Origin: Lateolabrax maculatus
Lineage: Eukaryota; Chordata; Actinopteri; Acropomatiformes; Lateolabracidae
Direction of reading: 5' to 3'
Assembly (NCBI GenBank): GCA_031216445.1
Contig: CM062212.1
Location: forward strand, 526,001-590,000
DNA: 64,000 nt
Every line of letters begins with the position of its first letter. Position 1 is the first letter of the stretch. Below the pieces are notes generated by a model. That model was not told the origin of the DNA and did no database searches. It saw nothing but the letters and a program-made list of their open reading frames with translations. A program made the position numbers and the translations under genes. This document shows positions 38,401-48,900 of the stretch, piece by piece.

Positions 38401-41400
38401 GGATCAACTGGAACACTGACAATGGTCAGCTGTCCACATACTTCTGGCCATGTATCTGATTGAAACAGCTTGCTCTGAGCACAGAGGTGAGCAGGGTCAC
38501 TGTTTAAATCTTACTTTTAGAGAAGGTTTTGTCTGCAGCTCTGAGCTCATCGGTGATGAAGTTCCTGCAGGTCACAACAACACAGTTTAAACATCAGCTT
38601 GGTTCCTGTCACCTCTTCAGCTCCACCTGGACACTCATGCTGAGACCTACTTGTTCAGACTGGGGAACAGATCTGTGAAAACACTCTTCAGGTCTTCTTT
38701 TAGAACCGAGCCGCTCCCGTCCTGCAGAGACAAACAACAACGATCAACAACGCACGCTTTGATTGGCCACAGACTGATGACATCATGCACAGGTAGACAT
38801 TCACCTTGTCGTAAAAGTCAAATTTCTTCCGAACGTGCGCGATTTGTTTCAGAGACGGTTCCTACAAGACGATAGAAAGAGACAAGAAGGTTCACGTGAA
38901 CGGGAAATATCTGTTTTTAATAAACTTTATTCAGTTCAGCTCATGAAGACATTAAAGAAAATGGACAACAAGAAGTGTTTTAAAAGTGTCACTTCAGTAT
39001 TGAACTGGTGAGTCGGGTTTTCCTTCGTGACCGTTTACATTTAGAGTCTTAAAATTCAATATTTAAAAACCCAAATATGGCTGTTTTCACAGAAAACTGT
39101 TGGCAGTAGCAGCAGCAGCAGCAGCAGCAGAAGGTCTGTAGATAAAGTGTGTCTGAACTTCAACAGCAGAAACCAGGACACACTGACATCAACAGGAAAC
39201 CAAAGCTGCACCTCCTCCAGCTCTACTGTCTGATCCCTCTACACACACAGTTACACTGTTACACACTGTTACACACTGTTACACACACAGTTACACACTG
39301 ACCTTGGGGGTGTGTCCTCTTGTGTCTCCCTGTTGAAACAACCACAGACAGAAATCAGAGAGATTTCACCATCACCACATGTAGACATACAAGGTTTTCA
39401 CTGGACAAACTGTCATCTGTAAAGGAACTAAAGCTGCCAGACAGATGAGGAGGAGGAGGAGGAGGAGGAAGACTCCAGTAAAGTACCTGGGATTTGATTA
39501 AATGTAGTTAGTCAGTTTGCACAGTCAGTGTGATCCAGCAGCACCTGGTGGATGTTAGAGGAAGTGCAGCTCTGACAGCTGATTGACTGATGACCAGTCT
39601 AACCTGAACCTCTCACCTCAGTGGGTTTGTGTCGTCCTCTCCTGACGAGCTCCAGCAGCAGGGGAGAGTTCCTGTTCACCTCAGACTCCGACAGACCCAG
39701 GTCTCTGCAGACCACGTCCCGACTGTCCAAACCGTTCAGCTGCACACACCAGGAGACACCAGGAGAGACGTCAGAGAAGAAGACGAACCAACAGCAGAGA
39801 AGAAGACGATGGAAGAACAGGGCTTCGGGCTGAGCATCAGTCTACTTCTGAGGGACTACTTTTCCTGTTCCTGAGCGTATGACCTCAGAGGGGACACGAG
39901 CTGTGAGCTGAGGGCCTCTTACAGGCACAGATATAAAGATAAAGAGAGAGGAACTGGAGTGTAAATGTTTTCAGCTCTTATTTTATCCTGTTCAGTCACC
40001 TGTAGTTCTGTTGATGCAGCATTTAAAGAGTTAAAGACATTCAACGTTCGGCTGCTGAACAGCAACAAACAACTTCATCTCTTTTAAAGACTGCTCATTA
40101 TCAGATGTTACAGAGTCCTTGAATGCACCATCGAAGACAGTGTTGTGAATGAAGAGAAGAAAGGAGACGTCTTTGATTTGTGAGTTTGAAACCACGAACA
40201 GAAACCATGAAACAGGATAAACAAGGTGTGATCTCAGCATGACACCCAAAGACCACAGAGACTCTCGGTCACGCTGAGGCCCAGCAGAGACTCACCAAGT
40301 TGATCTCCGGCTGGAACACGGCCAGGCTGAAGTCCAGGTTAAAGACCTGCAGGAAGTCCAGGATCAGGCTGGCCACCAGGCGGCCTGCAGGGGGACATGA
40401 CTGGGTCAACACAGCACCTGGACACAACACCCGAACACAGCACCCGGACACAGCACCTGGACACAACACCCGAACACAGCACCCGGACACAGCACCCGGA
40501 CACAGCACCCGGACACAGCACCCGGACACAGCACCCGGACACAGCACCCGGACACAGCACCCGGACACAACACCCGAACACAGCACCCGAACACAACACC
40601 CGAACACAACACCAGCCAGGATGAGCCTGTTAAAGTTAAAGTTTAGAAATGAAGCTGAACAACCCTGAGGGTCATTTAGCAGGTTTTCCTTCAGGACCTG
40701 AGCTGGTAAATTAATTCCTTCTCTCTCTCTGCACAAACATCTTCAGCTTCTCTGTTTACCTTCTGTTTAAATCTGCCGTTCACACTGTAGGTTCACTCGT
40801 TCTCAGAGCACTAAAAGGGTCTCGTTAGTTACACCTCTGTTCCTTTGTGCCGCAGGAGAAGGCAGTGCTGTCGTGCCCTTTGTGTATCTCACCCTCTATT
40901 TGTTGGTGATCTACAGGTGGAGCTGTGCTTCTACACTCAACTCTACAACCCAAAGAACAGAGCGGAGGACCTGGTGTGGAGGCACTACAGCTCCACCGCC
41001 TGGTGACAGACATGAACTGCAACAACTGAAGACTTCTGACCCCGTAACAGGTAATAACCAGCCACACATGGCAGCAGGCAGAGTGGAGCAACACACTGAC
41101 CGTCTTTAGTGCTGAGACTCTTCTTCAGGTTCTCGTTGATCAGAGGACTTTTGTTCTGAGGAGAACAAAGAACAAAGTAAACAGGAGCTCCAGAGGAACA
41201 GCAGGAGAACCATCTGCATCTGAAGCTAACAGTCACCTCCAGTCTGTCCTGCTCCTCCATCGCCAGGAACACTGCTGCCCTCATCTCCGCCTGCAGGGGA
41301 CACAGGACACCAGTCAGACAGGTGGAGACAGCATACCTGTACTTTGTACATCTCCTCCGCGACATCTCAGAGGGAAATATTGAACTTTTAACTTACTTTT

Positions 41401-42579
41401 GACAGAAATAAAAGATGAAATACTTCTGTTATATGATGCAGTACTATCCTACTAATGTACTCAGCAGAACACAAACTACCTCAACCAGAACTGAAGAACT
41501 ACTTTGACTTTTAATACTTTAAGTACATTTTTGACTGTTACTTGTAATGGAGTTTCCCTGGAATCAGACGAATCTGCAGCTCATGTTTTATCTGCTCTGC
41601 CCCCCCATTCACACTGATTTCCTCAGTACTGGTATAAGGCGGGCCAATCACAAGCGTTTATCTAGTATGGGGCGGGTTTAATACGATGACTGACAGAGAG
41701 GAGCGCCTTTCAGGTAAAAAATCCAAGATGGCTGCCGTGTTCCCCGGCGGCTGCAGCGGCAGCATTACACGGACCGGACGGAACATTTTCTCTAAAAGAA
41801 GAACAAACAACTGCACTTAAACGTTGTGTTGATCAGAAATATGTGTTTGCTGAACTTCTGACAGGACGACGTGTCGTCGCTCTGATTGGTTGTCTCTGGC
41901 GGTTGATAACACACCTGGAAACAGCAGGTGAACTGAGAGCTGCTAGACTAACACACCTGAGAACTCGTCTGGGATCCCGAGCGATAATGGAGTATTTTTA
42001 CTGTGAGAGTTAGTTCTAATACTCAGTATTAAGTTTACACAGAGGAGTGAGATTCATCTGTCAGACTGGTGCTCACATCTCTCACTGCAGTAAAAGTACC
42101 ACAGAGTAAGAATACGTAAGTCAGGAACTACAGCTGTCAGACAGATGAGGAACATTAAAAAGTACTACTGCAGTATTTACTGAGGCAGCAGGAGCAGGAG
42201 GAGCAGGAGGAGGAGCAGGAGGAGCAGGAGTGGAAACACTCAGTGAAGAACAAGTTTCTCAACAGAACAACAAAATTAGCCGCAATAGCTCAGCTGGCTG
42301 ACAGTTAGCTTCACGTCCTGTGTTCTCAGCTTCCGGTGGACAACACACACCTGGAACACACACCTGTGAAGCAGGTATAACCTACATCACTGTGATGTCA
42401 CGGCCCGCTGTTCCCCTGCAGCTAACCCTAGCCTAGCCTAGCCTCTTCAGCGGGAGATAATGATGTGTTAAAGAGCTAAAGTGAATGTTTCGGACCTTGA
42501 GCTTATTGAGGACTCCGTTGTTCTCCAGGTTCTGGATCAGCAGATCCCTCAGCTCGGTGTCGTCCTCTGTGGCGGACAT
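29237..42579 (-). CDS. cep43: Centrosomal protein CEP43 (FGFR1 oncogene partner, FOP), with EF-hand cassette
   Basis: Twenty exons join in phase to 526 aa: 42579-42496, 41290-41237, 41155-41101, 40384-40296, 39739-39617, 39329-39303, 38861-38805, 38721-38651, 38564-38515, 38112-38051, 37951-37874, 35154-34916, 34545-34498, 33229-33155, 31554-31477, 30866-30754, 30532-30458, 30004-29971, 29482-29395, 29317-29237. The 35154 acceptor is uncertain (35124 also keeps phase). The N-terminal TON/LisH dimerisation region is clear (DTELRDLLIQNLENNGVLNK, FLQVFNLDFSLAVFQPE). So are DGDSFFDDPLPKPQKTYG, a DDDVEYDDDFN acidic block, SELSIGEEIEE and the C-terminus (TQDLSVSQLS, DYMEEVA). FOP anchors at centrioles and centriolar satellites and supports microtubule anchoring and ciliogenesis. 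Residues 145-224 form an EF-hand-like pair not in the human protein as I remember it, which is about 400 aa. Exon 1 ends in an unusual gtccga donor. Confidence 0.9.
32400..32440 (+). repeat. (CTA)n microsatellite in cep43 intron
   Basis: About 13 trinucleotide units in a row. Confidence 0.9.
32470..32725 (+). repeat. Dispersed 'AAGTACATTTT...TACTTCCTCCACCACTG' repeat
   Basis: It contains ACTTTAAGTACATTTT, a TATTTCTACTTCAGTAAAGG block and CTGAATACTTCCTCCACCAC. A second copy of the same type lies at 48830-48985, and a shorter related stretch at 41380-41550. This is a common fish interspersed repeat as I recall it. Confidence 0.6.
35551..35668 (+). repeat. 20-bp minisatellite, about 6 units, cep43 intron
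   Basis: Units read CTCATGAGGACCTGCTGGGA with single-base variants. A short (CAT)n run lies at about 35407-35434. Confidence 0.92.
37690..37752 (+). repeat. Short dispersed repeat, mate at 51552-51613
   Basis: Both copies carry GTGA(T/C)GTACAGGTG, then ACTCCAG, GTGACATCACTG and TGGGTGTGGTTA in the same order and spacing. One lies in a cep43 intron, the other in an mboat2 intron. Confidence 0.7.
38231..38452 (+). mobile_element. Degenerate Tc1/mariner-like DNA transposon remnant (222 bp)
   Basis: The ends are terminal inverted repeats: CATGGCAAAAAGTATGTGG at 38231-38249 against the reverse complement of 38434-38452 (CATGGCCAGAAGTATGTGG), two mismatches in 19. Near the right end a plus-strand frame reads DQTPIQHLWDQLEH, like the C-terminal region of Tc1-type transposases. 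The element lies in a cep43 intron and cannot be autonomous. Confidence 0.7.
40410..40616 (+). repeat. 13-bp minisatellite, about 16 units, cep43 intron
   Basis: Units are ACAGCACCCGGAC and close variants (ACAACACCCGAAC). As 13 is not a multiple of three, all frames cycle through the same dipeptides and stay open, which explains several spurious ORFs. On the gene's strand it ends about 25 bp before the exon 40384-40296 acceptor. Confidence 0.95.
41560..41875 (-). repeat. Dispersed repeat, copy 2 of an inverted pair (mate at 22020-22385)
   Basis: It is the reverse complement of the 22-kb copy with scattered substitutions and small indels. It lies in the first intron of cep43. A related AT-rich 'TACTTT' repeat stretch flanks it on the left (41380-41550). 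Confidence 0.85.
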
Positions 42580-42651
42580 GTTTACTGAAGCTACCCGAAG
42601 CTAACGGCTGCTGTCAGGACAACAAACCAAACAAACAACCCGGAAGTGTCT

Positions 42652-42695
42652 CTTCTTCTTCTTCTTCTTCTTCTTCTTCTTCTTCTTCTTCTTCT
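42652..42695 (+). repeat. (CTT)n microsatellite, cep43 5' flank
   Basis: About 14 CTT units lie some 75 bp upstream of the cep43 start codon. They read GAA on the cep43 strand. Confidence 0.93.
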
Positions 42696-43431
42696 GCAGT
42701 TTAATGTGAGCGGACACGCGGCCTGCCGGCGCTCTGCCGCCCCTGCTGGACGGAGTCTGACAGCCAGGAGCTTTCTTCCTGTAGGCCTCATGGTAATATC
42801 GTTATTATATATTATATCATTATTATTAAGCTGTAGCAGGAAGGACAGTTATTCATATTATTACCACTAAAATCATTTCCAAGTAGCTTCCATAGACAAA
42901 CAATGTACTTTGACTCTATTTGTGGGAAAATGTTAATTTCCTTTACAGAAAAGCTCCATTTAAATCCAAATAAATATTAACAATCCCTCCATTTATTATT
43001 GGAGAGTTTATTTTCCATATATGTTGAATTAGATGTTTGCCACACCAGGCAGTTGACTAATAACCTCTCTGGGTGACACTGGGAGTTTTATGGCGAACAG
43101 ATGCTTTTATTGTGAAAAACTCCCATCAGTGACATTAAGCCACATGTAAAGCTTCTTTTCTACATATTAACATGAACATGAATCACAGGCATCAGCAGCC
43201 TTCTGGTTTGTTTTAATGGATGAATTGAAACATCAGCTGATAAGCTCAGCTGTACCTGCTTTAGATAGACCAGAGGAGGAAGAGGAGGGGTGAGAAGAAG
43301 AGGAGGGGGAGGAAAAACAACCACAGGGAGAAAAAAAAAGGTGTTTTATGTAAAAAGGGTGGGGGGCCTCAACCTGTCTGTGCCAGGGGCCCCTTGTCTC
43401 AGAATCCATCCATGGTAGAACAAACATGTTT

Positions 43432-43812
43432 TGGGGAGGAAGAGGAGGAGACATAGTGATAGAAGGAGAAAAAAGAAGAGAGAGCAGGAGATGGAGGAGA
43501 AGTGGAGGGAGGATGAGAGGGGAGAAGAAGAAACAAAGAGAAAGAAGAATAGAAGGAAGAACAGGGTGTAGAGAGGAGGAGGAGGAGGAGGGGGGAGGGG
43601 GAGAAAAGAAGAAGAGAAAGAGGAATAGAATAAAGGGGGAGGATGAGAATGAAAGAATAAAAGGGGGGGGGGGGAGCACCAACAGAGATGGATGTGAGGG
43701 GGAGAAGAAGGGGGGGCATCAGGGGGAGGAGGGGGCATCAGGGGGAGGAGGGGGGAGACAGCCAGACTGAGGAGGAGGAGGAGGAGGAGCAGGAAGAAGA
43801 GGAGGAAGGAGC
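43432..43812 (+). repeat. Long imperfect polypurine tract (GGA/GAA-rich) upstream of mboat2
   Basis: Nearly all bases are A or G over about 380 bp, with a few pyrimidine interruptions. A weaker stretch lies at 43269-43320. It ends about 115 bp before the mboat2 ATG. Confidence 0.9.
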
Positions 43813-43928
43813 ATCAGCAGCAGGACTCGCAGACACACAGACTGTCGGCGGATCACGGAGCCTCCGCCGCCGCCTCTGAGCCGCTGCAGCCGGACACAGA
43901 AGCAGCAAACCGGCCGTGACACGGAGCA

Positions 43929-45938
43929 ATGGCCGCTGAAGACAGCCGATCCACGGCCTGCACCGGCTCCAGCCTCCTGCAGCCGGTCAGCGAGATCACC
44001 AACCTGCCGCTGGACCAGGTAAGATCCACCGGGACCTCTGGTCCACACCACCCGAGCCTCGGAGCCTCGGAGCCGGGGGGCTCCGGGGCGGGGACCGGCT
44101 CCCGGGGCTCACACACTCGGCGTTAAATGCGACATGCTCGGCCGGAGAGAGCAACAAAAAGCCCGTCTGACGAAGCACCGGGCGGATCAGACAGGCGGTG
44201 CGGCGCCCGTCTGTCCGTCCAAAATGGATGCAGGCCTCGGATCGGTGCTCAGACTCCCCGGCAGTCCGGTCGAAAAGCCGGTTTTAACCGTGAACCGGTC
44301 GGCTGATGAGCCGAGCAGCTGGATGAAATGAGCCTGTCTGTGCAGCTGCTGACACGATGGCAGCAGGTCAGCTTCATTTCATCTCCTGGTCTTCCTCAGG
44401 AGGAAGAGGAGGGGGTTGATGATGCTGCTCCGGCTCCACACAGGGCCCAGACCACCATTATGATGAGACCAGTACCAGAGAAAACACCCAGGCGCTCTCC
44501 TCCAGATAGAAACCACAGCTCCCATCATGTAAAATCACATATTCCACTGGGGAAAGTGACATTTACTTCAACTGAAGACCAGTAATCTGTTCTCCACCTG
44601 ACAGCTGAGCCCCCCCCCCCATACCATTATTACATAAAGTGCATTATTACAGATTACAGCAGTAGTTTCCTGCCTGTTTACTGCTGAGACTTTAACTACA
44701 TGAAGCTGAGAATACTTCTGTACTTTACTGATCTGAGGTCTGTGAGGGACAACTAGTCTGTGATGTCATGTTTTAATTTAGTGAAGATAAACTCCACTTA
44801 GCACAGTGACATTAGCACAAAGCTAAGTTTAAATCCTGGAGAATGTTTGTGTGAACTGAATAAAACCAGTCAGTCAGTCAGTTTCTGGCCCTCTGTACTG
44901 GGACCAGTGGCTCCTGACCTCTGGTCCCAGTCAGTGTTTCCTCCTCCATCTTCCTGTCCGGAGCGCGTTAGTCACAGCTCACTTTCTCATTAACTCGTGT
45001 CGTCTGTTATGTAACGAAGGCCGTCGATGCTTCGGGGAGAAACAGCGGTCATTTTTCTCCTGAGTGGAGCCGAGCGTCCGACCGTAATCGCTCAGTTTAC
45101 ACGCCGTCCATTATTAATGACCAACACATCAACAAGCGTGGCCTGTTTCACTACACAGCTGGATCAGGTGTTACGCTGCTGTCGTGTCCCTGGGCGCTGA
45201 AATCCAACCCAAACAAGCTGCCAGGACCCAGCCGCCTGCCTGACAGGACAAACTCAGGCCCTATCAAGTTATCAGTCGAGAAAATGCTCCAATCCATAGT
45301 GAAAATGATCAGTGGTTTCAGCTCGAACGCCTTCTCAGGTGTTAGTGAAGAGACACGAAGCAGAAATATTTACACTTTCCATCACCACAAGATTCAATAA
45401 GCACAGGATGCTGTAACCATGGAAACCGACTCTCTGGACTTCATTTAACTGATTCTACCACTATGTGAAATCTTTTACAGCCGTCACAGTGTTATGTTGT
45501 TTACTTCCACCGACAGCTGAGACTTTAAACTTTGTGACTTTATATAACTCACAGCTTTCATTTGATGTCAGAAAATATGAACAAATGCTTTTTACGGTTT
45601 CCTAAAGTTCAAAAGTCTTCTTGTGTTTGACTAACAGGTCCAAATGTAAAGATGAGACAGAAAACAGAAAATCCTCCTAGATTACAAACTGGAACATTGA
45701 GTGTGAAAGACTGAAGAGTAAACTAAGGCCAGGATGAAGGAGATCCATCAGAAACCAGTTTATCACCCTGTGTGTGTTTGAGAGTGTGTGTGTTTGTGTA
45801 TGTGTGAGAGAGTGTGTGTGTGAGTTGGTGTGTGTTTGTGTGTGTGTTTGTGTGTGTGTGCGTGTGTCTCTGTTTGTGTGCGTGTGTCTCTGTTTGTGTG
45901 CGTGTGTCTCTGTTTGTGTGTGTGTGTGAGAGTGAGTG

Positions 45939-45978
<40 letters not shown>

Positions 45979-48900
45979 AGAGTGTGTGAGAGAGTGTGTG
46001 TGTCCTGATACAGTGAGTGAGGTTTAACCTCTAATGCTGCTCTCAGAGTGCAGCTCCACGCCAGGACCAGATGTTGGTCCACAGCTGGAGGATTAAAGGG
46101 TTAATGTGGCCTGAGAGATAGAAACATGCAGGATTTACTCTCCAGTCAAAGTGAACAGTCTGATGAAGTAGATTAGTTTGATCCGGATCCACTGTGAGAC
46201 TTCATGTTCATGTCCATCATGAAAACTTAAAGCTGCGTGAGTTGACGTACGAGGCCGTTCGTGGGCAGGAGGACGTTACAGAAGCTGACAGACACACAAC
46301 GTTGACATATTATCGTCTTAAAAAAAGCAGTTGATGCATATTTGTGATCAAGTTGTTTATTTGCACGTTCAGCAGTGACGCAGCAACACGATCCTTTCTG
46401 TGGACTCGTTTGAGTTCAGTATTCTCTCTGTGAGCTCTGTGTTTGGTCTCCACCTCCTCTGAGGGGAACGTCTGCTCTGTAGCTGCTGAACGCTGCACTG
46501 GGTTCACCAGCTGCTCTCTGACTGAGTCTGTCTGCTGTTTATTCCTCAGCAGGTTTATCTGAGCTTTTATTCTGGAACACTGAGACTGAAGCAGACAGGA
46601 AATGTGCAGCTAAAAGAGAATAAAAGCTCTGCAGAGCTGCAGAGGTGGTGACTAGTCTCTAGTGGAGCTTTAAACCTGGTCAGATATATTCTGACACTAT
46701 AGAAAACACTATAACAACTTATTTCATTAATTAATGAATTGTTGAGTGTGTAGAAGGTGAAATAAAAAGGAATAATAAATCCAACAGTGGGACAGGAGAA
46801 AATAGTAAATACTAAAAAAGAGAAGATCAAGGCTGTGATTTTGGTTAAAACTTCAAATTTAGATTTAATTTAATTTACAATGCTTTAAAAATAAGAAACA
46901 TTTGAGAAGCTAAAACCAGATGAAGTTTTAACTGAAGAAGTGAAGATTCCTCATATTATAATATATATTTCTTGTAGTGTTGAACAGGGTTAAATTTAAA
47001 GATACTGATCATCAATCAGCTCTAAATGAACAAATATGAACACAGACATTAAAACAGTGTGAATCCTCCAGAGGAAACATGACTAATGGAGTTTGATAAG
47101 AAGAAGACGTTTGTCCTCAGAATAAACGGCTTCAAGGACGAGAGTTTAATGAAGAGCCTCCTCCTCATCATCCATCTCTTTCTTGTTGTTCACTGGTTCA
47201 GCAGAGTGAGACTTCATCATGTTGGAGGTCGTCTCTTCTTCTCTCTTCATTTACTGCTTTCAGCTCTGTGACCTCAGTCGCCTCCGACTGCACGACACTC
47301 ACAGAATAACAGAGAATTAACAGGAAGCAGAATGAAGCTGCTGACGCCCTGCTGGACTGTGGTGGGAGAAGAACCCTGGTACTTTAGTCAAAGTACTAAT
47401 ACCACAGTGCAGAAATGTACCTTTCCAGTCAGATTAGTCAGCTGATGGACATGAAAAAGACCATGAAGGATCCGAGCGTCTGACTTCCTGGTGGTGTAAC
47501 TGTTGCAGAACACGAACCCTCTGGACTCTGTAGGAGTGGACACTTTTCTCCACTGATGCTTTTGTCGAGTAATCTGTCTAATGGACGGCAGGTCGTAGCT
47601 CAGAGACTATAAATATCTGCTGAGGGTCTAATTTTATAAGCAGAGACGTCAGAGAGATGACGAAACACTCCGAGTTCACTTTAAAGACACTGAAACTCAC
47701 CTGAACAACACCTGCTGCTGCTGACACTACTACTAATACTGAATCCTGACTTTTGGATCTCTGTTGCAGTATTTAGTATTATATAATATATTTAGTATAT
47801 TGAGTATTTAAGCTTGGGTGTGTCTTCTTCCCTCTCTGTTGTCTGCAGGTAAACTTTGTGGTGTGTCAGCTCTGTGCTTTGCTGTCGGCCTTCTGGTTTC
47901 GTCTCTTCCTTCATCCCAGTAAAACCAGTCCCTTCATCAGACACGTGGTGGCCACTTTACTGGGACTCTACTTCGCTCTCTTCTGCTTCGGCTGGTAAGA
48001 TTTACGTCGTCGGTCAGCTCTGAAGAAAGACAGAAAACACTCAGCCTGTTTTAACATGTACAAACTCAAAAAGTGTGTCTCGCTGACGTCAGCTTCTACT
48101 TCATCGTGCCACTTTTCATCAGACACCTGTGCCACGTTACATTGAGCATGTTAATGTCGTCATGCACCAGATTCAGGCGGCGGCCATCTTCCTCTGCCGT
48201 CTCACTCAGACGGGAAGCTCAGACGCTGTTAAAGGATAACGGCGTTCTGCTGTGTTCCAGGTCACACCTTGTATAAACATAAGGAATCTGATAAATCATA
48301 ATCAATTCACCACTTCCTGACTGATCAGTAACTGAAAAGACGACGGACAGTGAAACCCGGAGGGACATCTGGCCATATTTGCAACTTATAACGTCACTGA
48401 CAAATGTCAACACAAAGCTGGCTGCCTAAATATTTATGGCTGTTTATCCCTGAACCGGTCGGCCCGTCTCTCACCGGTTCAGGGCTTGATCAGTTGCTGA
48501 TCAATTGGGAAGCGGAGAAATTATAACAATTTGTCATATTTCTAACGTTTATACGACCTGGAACACAGCAGTATGACGCCGTCCTTTAATCCCATTCGAG
48601 CATTGCTGTAAGCATCCTATAGTAGCTAGGTAAGTAAAAGTAGTAATACAAAACTGTAAAAATAGTTATTTAGTTGCAGCCTAATATAAAACAGTCAAAA
48701 ATTAGCTCCTGCTTAAACATTGATGCATAAATATTAATAATATGTATCTATATATAGATGGATGGATGGATGGATGGATGGATATAGTAGATCATTAGAT
48801 GTTCTATAAACTCACAGGGGACATTTTTCTGCATTAAGTACTTTTACTTTAAATACTTGAAGTACATTTTCTATTTTACATATTTTCTACGTAAGTAACA

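Larger units (their letters stand above)
42580..43928. promoter_or_regulatory. Shared intergenic region between head-to-head cep43 (-) and mboat2 (+)
   Basis: Only 1.35 kb separates the two start codons. The cep43 side has a (CTT)n run (about 42652-42695) and GC-rich sequence to about 42760. The middle is AT-rich, and the mboat2 side is purine-rich then GC-rich. Both promoters must lie here, but start sites and elements cannot be fixed from sequence alone. Confidence 0.5.

Noticed and set aside
40269..40736. Cys-Val-Arg-Val-Leu repeat frames over a cep43 exon
   Set aside because: They come from the 13-bp minisatellite in the adjoining intron. Only 40384-40296 is coding, in the cep43 frame.
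43233..43770. Pro/Ser and Arg/Glu/Gly-rich frames of 106-149 aa on both strands
   Set aside because: Polypurine tract artefacts upstream of mboat2.
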